Source: Toxoplasma gondii ME49
Lineage: Eukaryota > Apicomplexa > Conoidasida > Eucoccidiorida > Sarcocystidae
Assembly (NCBI RefSeq): GCF_000006565.2
Contig: NC_031475.1
Location: 2,650,190-2,714,189 of the forward strand
DNA length: 64,000 nucleotides
Direction: 5' to 3'
Part shown: one piece after another, positions 1 to 13,678 of the stretch
Layout: each line of letters starts with the position of its first letter
How positions within the stretch are numbered: the first letter of the stretch is position 1
Made by a program: the position numbers and the translations under genes
Notes under the pieces: model-generated
Told to the model about the DNA's origin: nothing
Database searches by the model: none
The model's input: the letters and a program-made list of their open reading frames with translations, nothing else

Positions 1-936
1 TACAGCGGAAGGAGAAACATTGACAAAACGAAGCGCGGCGTTGAAAGGTTCACAGGCTATTCGAAACCGAACATGCTGATGCACGGTGAACCACTGTCGT
101 GGTGGGCACTTTGATCGAGACAGTAGAAAAATCCGGCATCACGGGAAGGCAAGGAATTTTGACGCAAAGCGCAGCGAATAGCACTGGTGTCACTTCCGCA
201 TCAGCAGTGTCATGTGTTTCTTCAACTTCCTTGGAACAGGTGTCTTTACACTATTATTGTGGAATAGAAGAACAAACTAGTCGTTGGTACTTCCCCATCA
301 CCTTTGCAGCTTTGATGCTTGTACTTGCTTCACCTTTTTTTTAGCCGATCTTATAGTCAAAAGGGCGTTGTAGACAGATTGCTCAAGAGAGACTCTTATT
401 CCCAGTCTCAGCTTCTGCGTTGAGCTTTTGTGTTTACAGTGATCAAAGTCAGATCGAATGTTCACCTGACACACGCTCGAATCTGCGTTTCATGATTAAG
501 GTATTCAATGTAGCATAGATCCACGCGTGCATTTTAGATATACATTCTCACCTGCAGCTCGCCAGCAAAGACGAGCGGCTTGGGTGCGCGGGAGAGTCGC
601 CCGCCGTCAGACTATGATAGTTACTACTGTGTTCGTCAAATTATTCAGAACCAGAGAGACATAAAGCACAGAAGCGAGGCTCGTAAGCGGATGCGACACC
701 CCTGTCTGCTAGGTAAAAATAACAAATGCATGCGAGGAAACCTAGAAGCAGTGAACACACACCCCACGTTTCTTTCTATGACACACGGACATTAGTATAT
801 AGATATATTGGCATATACAATATGGATATATGTGGATGCAGAGTGGGTCCATGTCTGTATGAGTAACTGCCATCTATGTTACTGCACTAATGGCATATAT
901 ATATATATATATATATAAATAGTGTATATGTGGATC

Positions 937-970
<34 letters not shown>

Positions 971-1768
971 GGGTTGACGTAGAAGTGTTTCGATAGACCT
1001 TGACCGTTGTCTGGAAGAACGAGCTCTTTACGCAAAAAACTCCGCCTTGTGAATTGAATCTCCTGTCGGCTTTGTGCGAGTGAACCGAGGCGCTTGTTTC
1101 ATGAAAAATGAGTTCGAAGAAGTGCGAACGTTTTCCTCTCGCGGTGGCTATTCAGGGTGTCGGTATCCTGCACCGTCGCCTGGACTGTTTTCGTTTGCAG
1201 AAAAAGGAAACTAGTGGCGACGCGCTGGGCTTCACTGTCGAAACAAATCGAAAGGAATGAACACCGTTCCGGTATTTTTACTTCTCCTAGCATCCATCGG
1301 GTGGCACCAAACGACAGGGGCGATCCGTAGACAGAAGGATAAAGACAGAAATCGCATCTGAAGGCCTTTTTCCCGTATGTCTTTACAGGAGTTGCCTGCT
1401 CCCCAAACCCAAATTCTATTCTGGGCTCCATGCGCATGTTGAGTGTCTCGTGAGTAGGGAGGGAGGCAAGTCAGTTGGTCGAACCTCAGCATGCTGGCAT
1501 TGTGCGTCTCTAGGCAGAAGCTGTTTACGGAACAACAAGCAGTGGATTTCTCGTTGAGTTTCGAATTCCTTAAGGTGCATGCAGAGAAGAGGTTTCAAGA
1601 CAGTCCATTCGGGTGGCAACTAGAGAAAGACGACGAAACGCTCACGTGCTTGTGGCACTGTATTCACAAGGAAAAATGACACGCAGAGAGAGACCCTTGC
1701 TTCGAAGAGACAATGGGGAGAAGAGTATTTATTCCAGAGTGGGAAACATGATGTAAACAAACAGGGCG
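1..1768. other. 3' flank of the Myb gene, no gene seen
   Basis: I see no supported gene here. The open frames are short (under 115 codons), overlap on both strands and have no family signature. Two TA dinucleotide tracts lie near 894-917 and 941-966. The right part, from about 1100 to 1768, probably includes the 3' untranslated region of the minus-strand Myb gene whose stop codon is at 1769-1771. Confidence 0.5.
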
Positions 1769-3275
1769 CTACTCGATGAATCTGTAGGTGTCCTGACACA
1801 CATGCAGAAGCTTCTGGAGGATCCTGAACTTGTCCTTCAGCTGAGGTGGAGAGAAGCGGCGAAGGGGTGGGAAGAACTGCAGACAAATAAAAACAAGTGT
1901 GTAAGTGCCTTCAGAAAAAGAAGCGAAAGACGGACAAGGCACATGTCCATGTAAAAAAAGAAAAGGGAACTCGCGGAGGCCCTGGATACACGAAAACGAA
2001 CAGAACAGACTTGAGCAAGTGCTGGTGTCTCCCCCCGGCTCGAGAAACGAAGTTCGGTTACTATCAATTTTTGCAGTGAACCTTGGTGAAGCATACGCAC
2101 TAGCCGCATGCACGGAAGAAACACCCTCACGAGATTCTGCAGTGCGCGAACTTCTTGACAAATAATAACCCCCGATTTCCCAGCATCACCCACCTCTCGG
2201 TCTCGGCTGTACAGACACCGGGCTCGTCGGGCCATCTGTCTCAGTTAAATCACATTTTTTCGATTCCTCCACACTGTTCCCTGCGTCTCTTTCGGCGAGG
2301 GCAGGCCGCAGAAACATCGAAACGCTGCGCCACCAAAGGCTTGAATCCAGAGTTTTAACAAGACACAAAGCAGACAAGAACTCGTTCCCTGGAACGCAGG
2401 TGACAGCTACCGGGAAAACACTTGACGCCTTCTGCACACATGAATGCAGACTCGCTGTTGCTTTAAAAAAGGATCACATTCCCTTGGACGGCAGCCTTGG
2501 CAGAAACAAAGAAGATGCTCACCTTGTGTACTTCGTTCCATTTGCCGACACCAAACATGTTGACTCCCGCCACCAGCAGCTGCTCCTGAAAAGGAAAGAA
2601 AAGAACTCTCAAAAGGCGCAGTGTATCTCCCACCCGGTACGACTATTGCGCGCTGCATGCAGTTGTGGGAATCTAATTTGTTTTTTATATTCGGACACCA
2701 ACTTCAGTCCTTCTGACTCAACAACTCGAACGGGCACCACTGTGCCGCACCCTATTGGGTAACCAGAAACCAACATTTAAGCATATATATAATTTCTATT
2801 TGAATGTGTGTGTATATCTTTATGTATATGCACATATAAAACAAACCATATGTAATCTAAACATATCAGAATAGATAGATATATTCATACGTATGCACAT
2901 CCGTACACATGGACATATTGGTATACGTTCACGCATTCATATATATATATATATATATATATCACGACGCTACAAGTGCATCTTTGTCTGCACGCTTGTG
3001 TTTTGCTGGAAAGCGAATTGCCGATGCCATCTGCGTCAAGACTTGAGAACAACTCGCAGACTACGCATTCTCAGGGTTTCGACAGGTGAAACAAGGAGCC
3101 GCTAGGACTCTCTGTGCATGTGTATTCCAGCCCTTCCTCTACATTGTGCTTTCCTACAGGACAAACTGTTGCCACACGTCACTCTAAAACAACTTATATC
3201 CACATATATGCATTCCAATATGCGCACAAATATACACATATATACATCTACACAAATGTTTATCAATACACATAC

Positions 3276-3310
<35 letters not shown>

Positions 3311-6300
3311 AACATAAATGCCTCGTTCAGTATGAGGCGCTGCAGAACGTCCCACGTTATACTTTTTTCCATACGTGTCATCTACGTTTTCCTTCCTCTC
3401 TCTCTCTCGCTCGATATATATATATATATATATATATGAGCATGCACTATTCAGTGTGTGAATCCATATGTGCAGAGCCGCGTTTCAGAAGGCGCTGCAT
3501 ATCCATTTTAGAGGCTGAGCGAGCATAGGAAACTCACATCTGCTGCTTCCCACTTGCGCTGAGGTCGACAGACGGGACCTGCGCCTGGGTGTCTGGCATT
3601 GAGAATTTGCCGCGCGAGGTCTGGGTCGCCCACGGCGTCTCGATACTTTCGGTACCGCTTGGAAGCTGCATTGAGCTGGTCCGCGTCTCCTCTGCGTCGC
3701 TCTTCAACGTCGTCTGAAGAGGTCCAAGAGACGCGCTTCTCGAGTCGCCTTCCCTCCTGCACACTGCTGTTCTCTTTGTCGGACGAACCAGTTCTGGTCT
3801 CCCTTCTCCCGCCTTCCCCCTTCTTTCGTCGCGGTCGCACGCGAGACTCCGCCACGCGCTCTGGGCTCGTGTCTACAGGGTCTGAATCCCACCTGGGAGG
3901 AGCACAAAGAAAAAACGCGATGAAGGGGAAGTGGAGGAGAAAAGGAAGAGGGGGCTGAAACAGAAGAAAACAAAAAGCGGAGCACCACAGGAGGAGCTGG
4001 AAGAAGAGAGGGACAGTGAAAGTAGAGGAAAACAGAGCCAAGAGTCGGAAATCACAAAGCAGCGCTGCTTCCGTGAGGAACGCAAACGCTTCGCCTGTGC
4101 TTCTGTGCACCGATGGATAGGTCTCGGAAACCTGCTTGTTCCCAGGCCTTTTTGCCCCTCTGCGACTCTCTACCGACATGTTTCTTGCAAGTCTTTGAAG
4201 GCGGTCAACTGATGTGTCTGTCTGTCTTTCTGTCTGTCACTACGCTGATGTCACTCGGCGTCTCCTGCGCCACAGGCGCTGTCCATCGCATGTCCTATCG
4301 CCTCTCAAGCAAACCAGATGTGCACAGGAAGCGGCCCGCGTGAGTGAAAATGCGAGCCGCACCACGGCTCCCACTGCATGCAGAAACGCGCGTACTCTTC
4401 TCGCCGTTCGCCCGGGTGCGGATCGAGTAAACTCCGTGGTTTCATGTCCGCCGCCTCTTTCCACTGCACAGTCGGTGACGCTCGCGCCACTGCAGACGGC
4501 ACAATAGACGAAGAAGACGAAGAAGAGGAAGAAGAATGCGGAGAAGAGGAGCGCAGTGAAGATGTTCGCTTCTCAGGCTCTGTGATGAGATCTGCAGCTG
4601 CAGAGAGAAGCGCATCTGCGACGACCACGTTGGTCTCCGATTCCCAGAAACAGGAACTGAGACACAGAGCAGTTTCATCGTCCACCTCTGCCTCGATGAC
4701 GCCTGAGTGCCGCGTTGCTTCTTCTCCGTCTTCTTCAGGTCTCCGCGATTCTTCAAGGTCGTCGCCATCGTGTGCAGGAACCTCATCTTCGTCGCTCTCG
4801 CCTTCTCTCCGCTTTTCGTCCTCTGTGCGCACCTCAGGCCTGCAGCCCCTTGGCTTCTTTGTTGCCGCCTGGGAAGGCGCATCTGTTCTCTCGCTCGTCT
4901 GCTCTCTCTGCATGTCTTTCTCACCCTCGCTGTTCTCCGGTCGCTGTCTCTTTCTCCTCTCCTTCGCAGGCTTCTCTCTTTTCTGCTCCTCTTCGTCGCC
5001 TCCTCTGTGGCCATCCGGTCTCCTTCCTTCGTCATCCTGTGACTGTCGTGTCTCCTCTCCAGCTCGTCGCTCCTCCATGTCCGGGTCTTCATCACCCTTT
5101 GACGTCCCCTGTTCCTTCCCTCTCTCCATTTCTTCGCCTGCTGCAATTGCTCGGTTTGTTTCTGCCTCGCTTGCTCTCGCTTCGTCTTCGCTGCCTCTCC
5201 CTTGCGCTTCTTTGCCTGTGTCTGCTTCTTCTCGTGTCACCTCCCCTCTCTTGTGTTCTCGCTCCTCCTGCCCTCCCTGTTCTTCCCTCTGTGCGTCTGA
5301 TTCTCCGTCTTCGCTGTCCTCCGTGGTTGCCTCATCTCCTTTCTCCTTGGTCACTCGGCTCTCATCTCCTTCTTCCTCCCTCGCTTCTTTGTGCCCCATA
5401 GCGATATCCTCTGTCCTCTCTCGTTCTCCCTCCTGTCTGTCAACACGGCCACCGTCGTATTCTCCACCCGTCCTCTTCCCCCTCTCTCCACGGCCGGCGG
5501 CTTCCCTGTTTTTTGTCTGTTCCGCATCTTCGTCGCCGCCTTCCTTCGCCGGCCTCGGCCTTTCTACGGCTCTGTCGCCCGCCGCCACGGCCCTGTCTCC
5601 TCGTCCAAAGTGCGCAGGCCTTGCCGCGAGGCCGCCGGGGTGGCGCGTCTCCTCCCTGGACTCCCCAGAGCCTCCCCAAGACCAGAACGTCAGAAGCGCC
5701 TCTCGCAGCCCACGCGAAGAATTCGCAACCGCCGATGAAAACGCAGAAAACGACGACGAAGCGGGAGAACTGGAGAACCCAGAAGAAGGGAATGGGGAAG
5801 ACGAGGTAGAACTCGAGCAAGGCTCGCAGCTCGAGAGCGCTCGCTGACGTCGTTGTGGCTCCTCTTCTCTGTTACATGTCTGAGACCCAAGCACCTGCGT
5901 TTCTTCTCCTCTGTTCCTTCCTCGACTTCCCTGCCAGACAAGTGGATCTCCAGCTTCGTCGCTGGCCGCACTGCTGCTGTCACGGCAGACAGTCGCATGC
6001 ACGCTTCGCGAGGAAGCGTTTTCTCGAAGGCTCGACCCGCGCCGGCGACCTCCGTCCCCGACGTCCGGTCGCGCGATTGCATTTCCCTCCGCCCGTTCGT
6101 TCCAGTGATCGTCCATCCTCGCCACATTTCCGCCGTCGCTGACCTCAGGATACATTCCACCTCTCTCTCCCTCAAAGAGGTCGTTTCTCTTCTCCGCTTT
6201 CCTGCGCTCGTCTCCGTCGCCTTCTCGCTCACGTCCTCTTCTTCCCGCTCCTCTGTCTTCGAGGCTTTCCTGTTCTCTGACTGGTGCATCCGCAAGCGGA

Positions 6301-7878
6301 AGGGAGACGTCGTGACGCTTTCCAGGCATCGAGATGCCTCCTGCAGCTTCGTTCTGGAGTCGTCCGTTGCTCTCTTCCGGCTTGCGCGTTGCGTCGCCTT
6401 CTTTGCCAGATTCTTGATGGTCGGAAAGATCCGTATTCTCGCCATGGTCCTCGACCGTGTTCTCTTCTCGTTCTCGCTCTCGTCTTTCTCTCTCTTCTCT
6501 TCCCCGTCTCTGTACCTCCTTCTGCATTCCGTCGAGAAGCGATCGCCACAGATCTTTCTCTGCCCACAACTCTCGGATTTTCGCCTGCGTAGTCATCAGG
6601 GCGCCGAGCCGCAGCTCGCGAATCTCTCGCCAGGGAGTCCATGCGCCTGAGAGGAGGAAGAGCGGCGACACGGCGCCCTGTTTGGCGAGAAGGTCGAACG
6701 CCGCAGCCACTTCCTCGTGCTCGGAGGCTACTTGGTGCAAGTGGGAGAGAAGAAAAAAGACATTTTCTTCGACAAAAACGTGCATGTCTGCTCGAAGCTT
6801 CGCCGCGTCGACGAGCTGATGCAGTTGAGGGGAAAGACACCAATCTTCATCGCCTTCTCCGCCCTCCTCTCCAGGCTTCTCGCTTCGCCTCTCGACTCCA
6901 CACGCAAAGAACGACCTCTCCAACCACGCCCCTCCCGCCTCCTTCCCCGTCTGACGCCTCTTCGCCTTCTCCGCGGAGCTTTGCCGTCTCTCGCTACTTC
7001 CACTGGTCTCGCGCCTGTCGTCTCCATTCGCGTCTTCCCCGCTCGCCACTGCTCCGAGATCTCGAATTTCCTTCTCTCGCTCCGCTCCATCTCGGCAACT
7101 CCTCTCTGCTCTCTCCCCGTCTCCCTGCTCTCCCCGTCGATCTGCCCTTTCCTCGGAACTCAGAGCGACGACAGCCGGACGCTCTTGCGTTTCCTTGCCT
7201 GTGTTCCCCAGCCTGCTTGCCCACCTTCCATCCAGCGCGGGGGCAGCCTCGCGACTTGCTGCGTGCAGACGCGAAGGCGCCGAGACAGCCACCACGCTCT
7301 CCCCGGCAGACAGCGGCTCGAGCGAAGCAGAGGAAGAGGAGCAAGGGGACGACACCGCACCCACGGAAGACGCACGAGACGCAGAAGAGGCAGACGAAGA
7401 CGGGGAAGGAGAAGAGGACGAAGAACCGTCTGATCTCTCAGGGAGCAGAAGACGATCGTACATCTGCAGAGGAGGCATCGAGGGCCATCGCTCGAAGCAG
7501 TTTCCGATGGACGCGCAGAGCAGACGCATGTTGAACTCGACCTTTTCGAGAATTCCGGAGACGCCTTGCGGCTCTGCGACACCGGCATGCGCTTCTTCTC
7601 TGCCTTGCTTCTCTCGCTCATCTCCGCCGCTCTCTGGCGTAGCTGTCGCGAGACCCGCATACTCGGTCCCCACAGCAGCAGAGGTCGACGCGTTCTCGCC
7701 TAACGGAGGCGACGGAGGGGAACATGGATTTCCATCCCTGGTGCGAAAACAAGAGAGACACATTCACACAGGAAGAAAGGTCCAACCTAAAAAAAACTTC
7801 GATAAAAACTGAACATCTCTCCTGCAACACAGAAAGGATACACAAATCGATAGATGCACACACATATCCATGTATAAA

Positions 7879-7922
<44 letters not shown>

Positions 7923-10862
7923 AACATATACATATGCGAAAATACACACATGTATGTGTACGTATATATATGTATAATACATATATATATATATATATAT
8001 ATATAGTTTTTAAAACGTGTGCACATGTGTATACAGATGCATTTTCGCATAGGCTGCGTATGCGTAAACATCCCTTCTTCTCTCCACCAGAGAACCACAC
8101 AGACACAGTGACACCCCAGCCGAGCGGCACTGGCTGACCCCCCTGCGTCTGGACATGGCTGCATGTTTGTAAAGCTGGGTAAAAGGGCATTTGCGTGTCT
8201 GTGTATCCACTACATAGCTCTACTACCGCCTATGGACGTCTTCTGGAAAGGCGGCGAACTGTTGAGTCTCCTCACCTGCGAAACTCGCTGGACTGTCGAT
8301 CGATGCTAGGCGAGACAGGAGAACCTCTGGCCTCTGAGGCCTGCCGCGTCGCACCAAGCGAGTGCATTTGCAGCTTCTTCAGATAGCAAAGAAGTCGCCC
8401 TAGGATTTGCGTCGAGCGAAAAATTCGTTCCCTCACTTCCACATACTGTCCTTCCCCTTCTCTGCTTGTTCCTACTTCCGCTCCTCCCGCTACATCTCCC
8501 CCATGCCTGTCTCCTGTATGTGTTTCCTCTCCTTCTCGTCCTGCTCTCCCTTCTCCTTTTCGCTCTGCCCTTCCTGCTTCTTCTCTCTGTGCGCCACCGC
8601 GTTTGACCGCCTGTCTTTCATCTTCGTCAAAGTCGTTCGTCGTCTCTCCGTCGGCGGTCGCGCCTTGCCCTGTACCCGATCCTGTCTCTGCCGCTCGAAT
8701 CGACAGTCGACGTCCGTTTTCAGCTGCGTCGAAGCGACACCGCTGGACGCCTCTGTCCTCGTCCTCGGCAGCGTCTCGCTCGCGTTTTACACGGCAACCA
8801 AGCGCGGCGAGAGGCGGCGGATACAGCTGAGAAGGAGACACTTCATCGGGGCCAGAAGAGGCGAGCGGCGACGAGGCAAAAGAGAAGGCTCGGGTGACTT
8901 CGAGGAGCTCGTGGATTCTCAGAAGAAGATACCACCACATGCAGTCGAGCAATGCGACGTTCGCCTTTGCCTGCGAATGGCTGGCTGTCGCACCGCCACC
9001 ATCCCGCCTGCACGTTTCCTCCATGATGCTGCTCTGTCTCGCTCTCTCGACGCTGCATGCAGGGGCGTCTTCGCTCTGCTCCCCTGTCTCCTCTGTTCCG
9101 GCCGCTGCGTGGACCTCAGTCGGCGGGGACCGCGAGGTGACGCGAGGCGAAGGAGGAGCGGCAGGAGGCAGCGAGGCCGCGGAACGAATTGCAGACGAGA
9201 CACAAGAGGAAGAAGAACGCTCAGAGGACAGAGACGAGGAAGCGGCAGGTGAGACATGTTGTCCGAGACCGTTGAGAAGATCCTCAACAGTGGCAGCAGT
9301 TACGGATGCAACGGCGCATGCAGCGATCTTCACTGCGGCGACCTGCGTCAACAAGAAAATCCTGTCGTCGAGAAAGACTCGCAAAGCAGCTCGTCGCTTT
9401 GCCTCGCCACTCTCTGTCTCCTCGCTCTCTTCTTCGTTCGGCGAACAAAGAGCTCCTGTCGCACTGTCGCTCCCTGAGTCTGGCGATTCGCTCACGCGTC
9501 GTCTCTCTTCCAGCACCCCCCTCTCCACATCTTCGTCCTCCGCGTCCCGCTGCTCTGCTATCTGTGCGTCGCCCCCGGTGTCTGCATGCATGCTGTGTGT
9601 TCGTCGCTGCTTGCAGTTCGTCGCGGAACGCCTTTCAGGTTCTCCATCTCCCTCGCAAGCACACAGAGACTCCTCCGTTCTGCGGTCACGCTTCCCCGAC
9701 CCCACAGATCCGTCTGACGCCCGAAACGCCTCTGCTGTCTGGACAGCCCAAGTCGCTAGAGCCGGAAAGCCGAGCGAAGGTACGAGAGTTGCAGACACAG
9801 AAGGAAGCGGCGAAGCGTCGACGGCCGATGCATCCAGAGACAAGAAAGGAGAAAAAAACGACGAAGACGAGAAAGACGATGACGACGAAAACGAAAATGA
9901 GAACGAATTCGACGTCAGGATCGTTTCTCTGAGGCACTCCATGGCGGCGCGCGCCTCGACGCGTTGGCTGAACGCAGGGAAAGACAAGGGATGAGAGGCC
10001 TGAGCCGAGTGCTCGGTTTCGGCTGTAAGAGGACTGAGGAAGGCGCGAAGCAGTACCGTGTCTCCTGTCTGCAAGGCCTTCTCGATGGGATCGGTCAGGC
10101 TGCGGACGAGCACCGCGAAGGCGCGGGCAAGAGGCTCTTCAGTGGGGGCATGGTGTCGAGGCGCATGCCTTCCCGAAGGCGAAGCAGAGAACAGACTGGC
10201 CGGGGCGAAGCTCGAGACGCCGAGCGTCGGCTGTGCATCGGCGACTGAGCCGTGTATCTGCGCATCTGCATGCGATGTCACCGCAGCAAAAGACCTCACG
10301 TCACGCGACGAAGTCGAGGACGCGGAGGGGCGAGCACCGCACCCACCTGCTCCGTTTTCTGCATGAAGATGGTCGGTCTCCAGTTCTCGCGTTGGCCGAG
10401 CTCTCAGCAGCGCTCCTGGCATGTTGTCGCCCGCGGAGTCGCCGAGAGCTTCTGGGAAGCGAGCGAGAGCGCGTGTGCCGACGGACCGATCCGCGAGAAG
10501 TCTGCCGCCTTCGCGACGGGAGGGGATTCCCCGTTGGTGCCTGCTGCCTTCGAACTTTGCAAATCCAGCCGACGCCGGGGCGACAGGAAGCTGCGCGGCC
10601 ACCCAGTGGAGGAAGAGAAGCCATGACGTCATCGAGGTCGAAGACAACTCCAGTCTCCCAAAGGAGGAGGGAACACCGAACGGAAAGAAGGAACAGACGG
10701 AAGAGACTGGGGAAGAGGGTGAAGACCCTGCGGGCGAGCACGAAGCAGACGCCCCGCTCCTTCTGCGCTTTTGTCTCTCAGCCTCCATTTCGTCGGCGAG
10801 GCGGACTCACGGTGCTCGTCTCGAATGGACGTGAGTTCCCGATCCAAGTTCTCGGCGCGCAT
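1769..10862 (-). CDS. Large protein with C-terminal telobox-type Myb/SANT domain
   Basis: Six exons on the minus strand: 10862-10811, 10727-8276, 7737-4363, 3892-3538, 2585-2523 and 1876-1769, giving 2134 codons plus a stop with all phases consistent. The last three exons join into a Myb/SANT domain at about residues 2074-2125: a tryptophan in KWEAADEQLL, then [10 protein letters not shown], then a third helix with QLKDKFR, which matches the telobox LKD-K/R-W/F-R of telomere-binding Myb proteins. Residues 18-1260 hold scattered predicted-helical segments between Ser-rich linkers; about 1260-1900 is a Glu/Arg/Gly-rich, probably disordered stretch. The likely role is sequence-specific DNA binding in the nucleus, perhaps at telomeres; that is inference from the telobox only. 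The first exon begins with ATG directly after an AG (10863-10864) in a poor start context, so upstream exons may exist. Confidence is high for the Myb end and moderate for the 5' end. Confidence 0.8.
7870..8008. repeat. Paired TA microsatellites
   Basis: TA runs at about 7876-7912 and 7978-8006 lie in the intron between exons 2 and 3 of the Myb gene. Shorter runs in its intron between exons 4 and 5 are at about 2939-2961, 3279-3307 and 3415-3437. Confidence 0.9.
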
Positions 10863-12388
10863 CTGCGAGTCCAGTCAGGCCCAGATGCCTCCTTCAAGGC
10901 GGCTTGTCTGACCATGAAACTGACGCAAGAATCCAGCCTCGCGGAGAGGGGAAAAGAACGCGAGAGGACTCAGAGAACAGAGATCAGCCGCAGAAACGGG
11001 GAAACGAAGAGAGAGAACGACGGCGGTGGAAGCCAGCCGGGAGGGAACCTGGAAGGAGAGACCGAGGACAGAGAAGATCGCTCAGGAGAGTAGAGGAAAC
11101 AAAGCCGAGAAGGCGAAAGCGGAGCGAAAAGCGTAAAAGATCGAACAAGGAGAGACTGAGACCGACGAAGGGCGTAAAGCCTCTTCACTCTGCACGGAGG
11201 GCAGAATTAGCCACAGGTTGCGGCCCCGAGATCTGGCTGAATCCGGATCGAAATTACCTGTTGGTATATTCCATTGCACGGGACGCGTCGAAAAGAAAGG
11301 TTTTGCATACGCAGAGAAACGACGACTGAAGCCAAGGAGAAGAGAGTGAAAAGCGAACATAAAAAAAGAAAAGGACAGCAGATAGCCGCTCGCTTGCTCT
11401 TCCGTTTGACGGCGAGAGCAAGAAGAGACGCCTCCAGCGGGAACGAAGGATTGAGAGAGACAACGATAATGTGGACCGGGAAGTGAGTTGAACAGAAAAG
11501 TTTCGTTTCTAAAAATCGACTTCGTTTCACCTCTTTCTTCAGGTTGGCGCCCCCAGGAATGGGGAGGTCACTCGCCTGGCGCTTCGCCGGCCGAAGACCC
11601 CCGAAAAAGAGAAGTGGATTTCCAGGGCAAGACCCAGGCAAATGGAGAAGGCAGAGAGAAAAGAGGAAGCATAGACAGGGAAGAAAAGCTCCCTGAAACG
11701 AAAAACAGAGAAAGAAGAGTGCCTTTCCGGCTCGCCCGCCCCCGACATTCAGCGAACGAGTAGGAGTTTTTCTTCCAGCCGGGTTTGTGTGTGTGTGAGT
11801 GCGCATGCGGAGAATATTCGCAGATCGCATGCAGCTCCTTTTCCCCGTCTCGTGCTGTGCAGCGAATCTGTTCGTCTTCCGTATATCTTTCTTCTCTTCA
11901 GTTATCTTCTTGCACCGTTTCCGAGTTTCATCTGCTTTCTCTGTTTCTCTGTAAACCAGAGTGGGGAGAGGACGCGACGCTCTTCGGCGACCGTCACCGA
12001 ATAGCCGAGGAGAGGGCGCTCTCCGCCGTTACCTCCCTTTCTCCTTTTTCTTGTCTCCTTCGCCGTCACCCTTCCCTCCAGGTTCCTCGTCCCTTCTCCA
12101 AAAGTTTTCCCGCTCATCGTCTGCTCCAGATTGGCGAGAGGAGACCGGGTGAGGAGGGGCGGAGGAGAGGAACGGAGGAAGAGGAATCGCGGCAGAGGAA
12201 GAGAGAAGGGAGGACCGAAGGAGGAGGCAGAGAGGCCACAGAGAGGAGAACAAGAGAATCTATCAGCAAGAGAAAAAGAGGAGAAAGGACAGAAGAAGGA
12301 CGAAGTTGAGAGGGAGGGATCAGAACGGTGGAGGGAGATGACAAATGTCGCTTAGAAAGAAAAAAGGACTGGCCTACTTATCACCACC
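10863..12388. other. Shared divergent upstream region
   Basis: This gap lies between the start-proximal ends of the minus-strand Myb gene and the plus-strand RRM gene, so it probably carries both promoters and leaders. On the plus strand 10920-11200 and 12120-12345 are purine-rich, while 12030-12110 is pyrimidine-rich. Open frames here (up to about 207 codons on the minus strand at 11207-11830) are low-complexity and have no family signature. Undetected 5' exons of the Myb gene may lie here. Confidence 0.45.
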
Positions 12389-13645
12389 ATGGGGGCTACC
12401 ACTTTCCTTCGCGTTTCTTCTTCTCGAGGCGCGTGGACTTCTCCTCGCGCTGCTGTCACAACTGGAAGACGAGAAGAGTCTCTTGTCGTCGGCGCAAGGA
12501 CGAAAGAAAAGAGATCGCAGCCGTTCGATGGACTTTCGTCACTTCTCGGTACCTCGTTGCAGCGCCCTCTGTGCAAGCACTTCTCTTTCTGTTCTTCCCG
12601 TTCTTCCTTTTCTACCTGTCCTTCGTCTCGTTCTCTGTCGGTTTCTTCATCCTTCCGCTCTTCCCGTCTGTCTCGCGGGTCCTTTCATGTCTCTCCTGCC
12701 GCTCCTTTCTCTTCAGAGAACTTGCGCGCCTCCTCGATGTCTCTCCCGGTTTCTGCTTCTTCCTCTCTTGGCGGCTTCGCACCTGTCTGTGCTTCGAACT
12801 CTGCTCATTCTCTTTTTTCTCCTCTCCCTGCGTCGCTCGCTTCTTCGGCATCAACATCCCTGACGCGTTCCTCGCGACGCTCCCAAGATCTCTCGGATTC
12901 TCCTTCTTCCCCGGTTTCTCGCGCTTCCTTTCCGTACTCGCTCGTCTTCGCAGCCTCTCCCCACTTCCTCCTCTCGAGGCCTTTTCTCGCGAGAAGCCTG
13001 TCCTCGACATTTCTGCTGTCTCGCTCTCCCCCCTCTCCACGGCTTCCAGTGTCTCCGGGGACCTTGACTGCACTCTCAGCCCAGCCGAGCACTTTCCCGG
13101 CGCGCCCCTCGTCCCTGCTGTCTCCTTCGCGGGCCTTCGCCTGTCGACCGGGAGCCACACGAATGAAATGGTATTTCCAGAAACCATACGTGCGGCGAGT
13201 GAAGTCGGATTTCTTCCGGTTTCCACTTCTTTCGCAAGTAACCAAGCAGAAGATCGACTGGCAGTACCACCACCCGCGCTCGGGCTACGAGGCCGCATGC
13301 ATCTTCGGTCCAAATACCCTCGAAGTCACCAATCTGCCCATGGGCAAGACCTGCCAGTACCTCCAGGAACGCCTCTGGAGATTCTTTGGAAAATTCGGAA
13401 TTGTCGAGCAAGTCCGAGTTCTCCCTCACGAGCGAGACCCGTACCAAACCTGCGGGACTGCATACGTCTGCTTCCGAAGGCAAGTGCACACATTTATATC
13501 CATATATACATGAGTATTTGGATTGTCCGATGCCTATGTGCATGTATTCAGATACAGATGCTCACCTGGTTTTAGTATACGCGCGTGGCACCCTTCTCAC
13601 ATAAATATATGTATATATATATAGGCACCCTTCTCACATAAATAA

Positions 13646-13678
<33 letters not shown>

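Noticed and set aside
4378..5847. Plus-strand open frame of 489 codons, Ser/Leu-rich
   Set aside because: It is the antisense shadow of the Glu/Arg/Ser-rich exon 3 of the Myb gene; the minus frame is longer and joins in phase to the conserved Myb exons.
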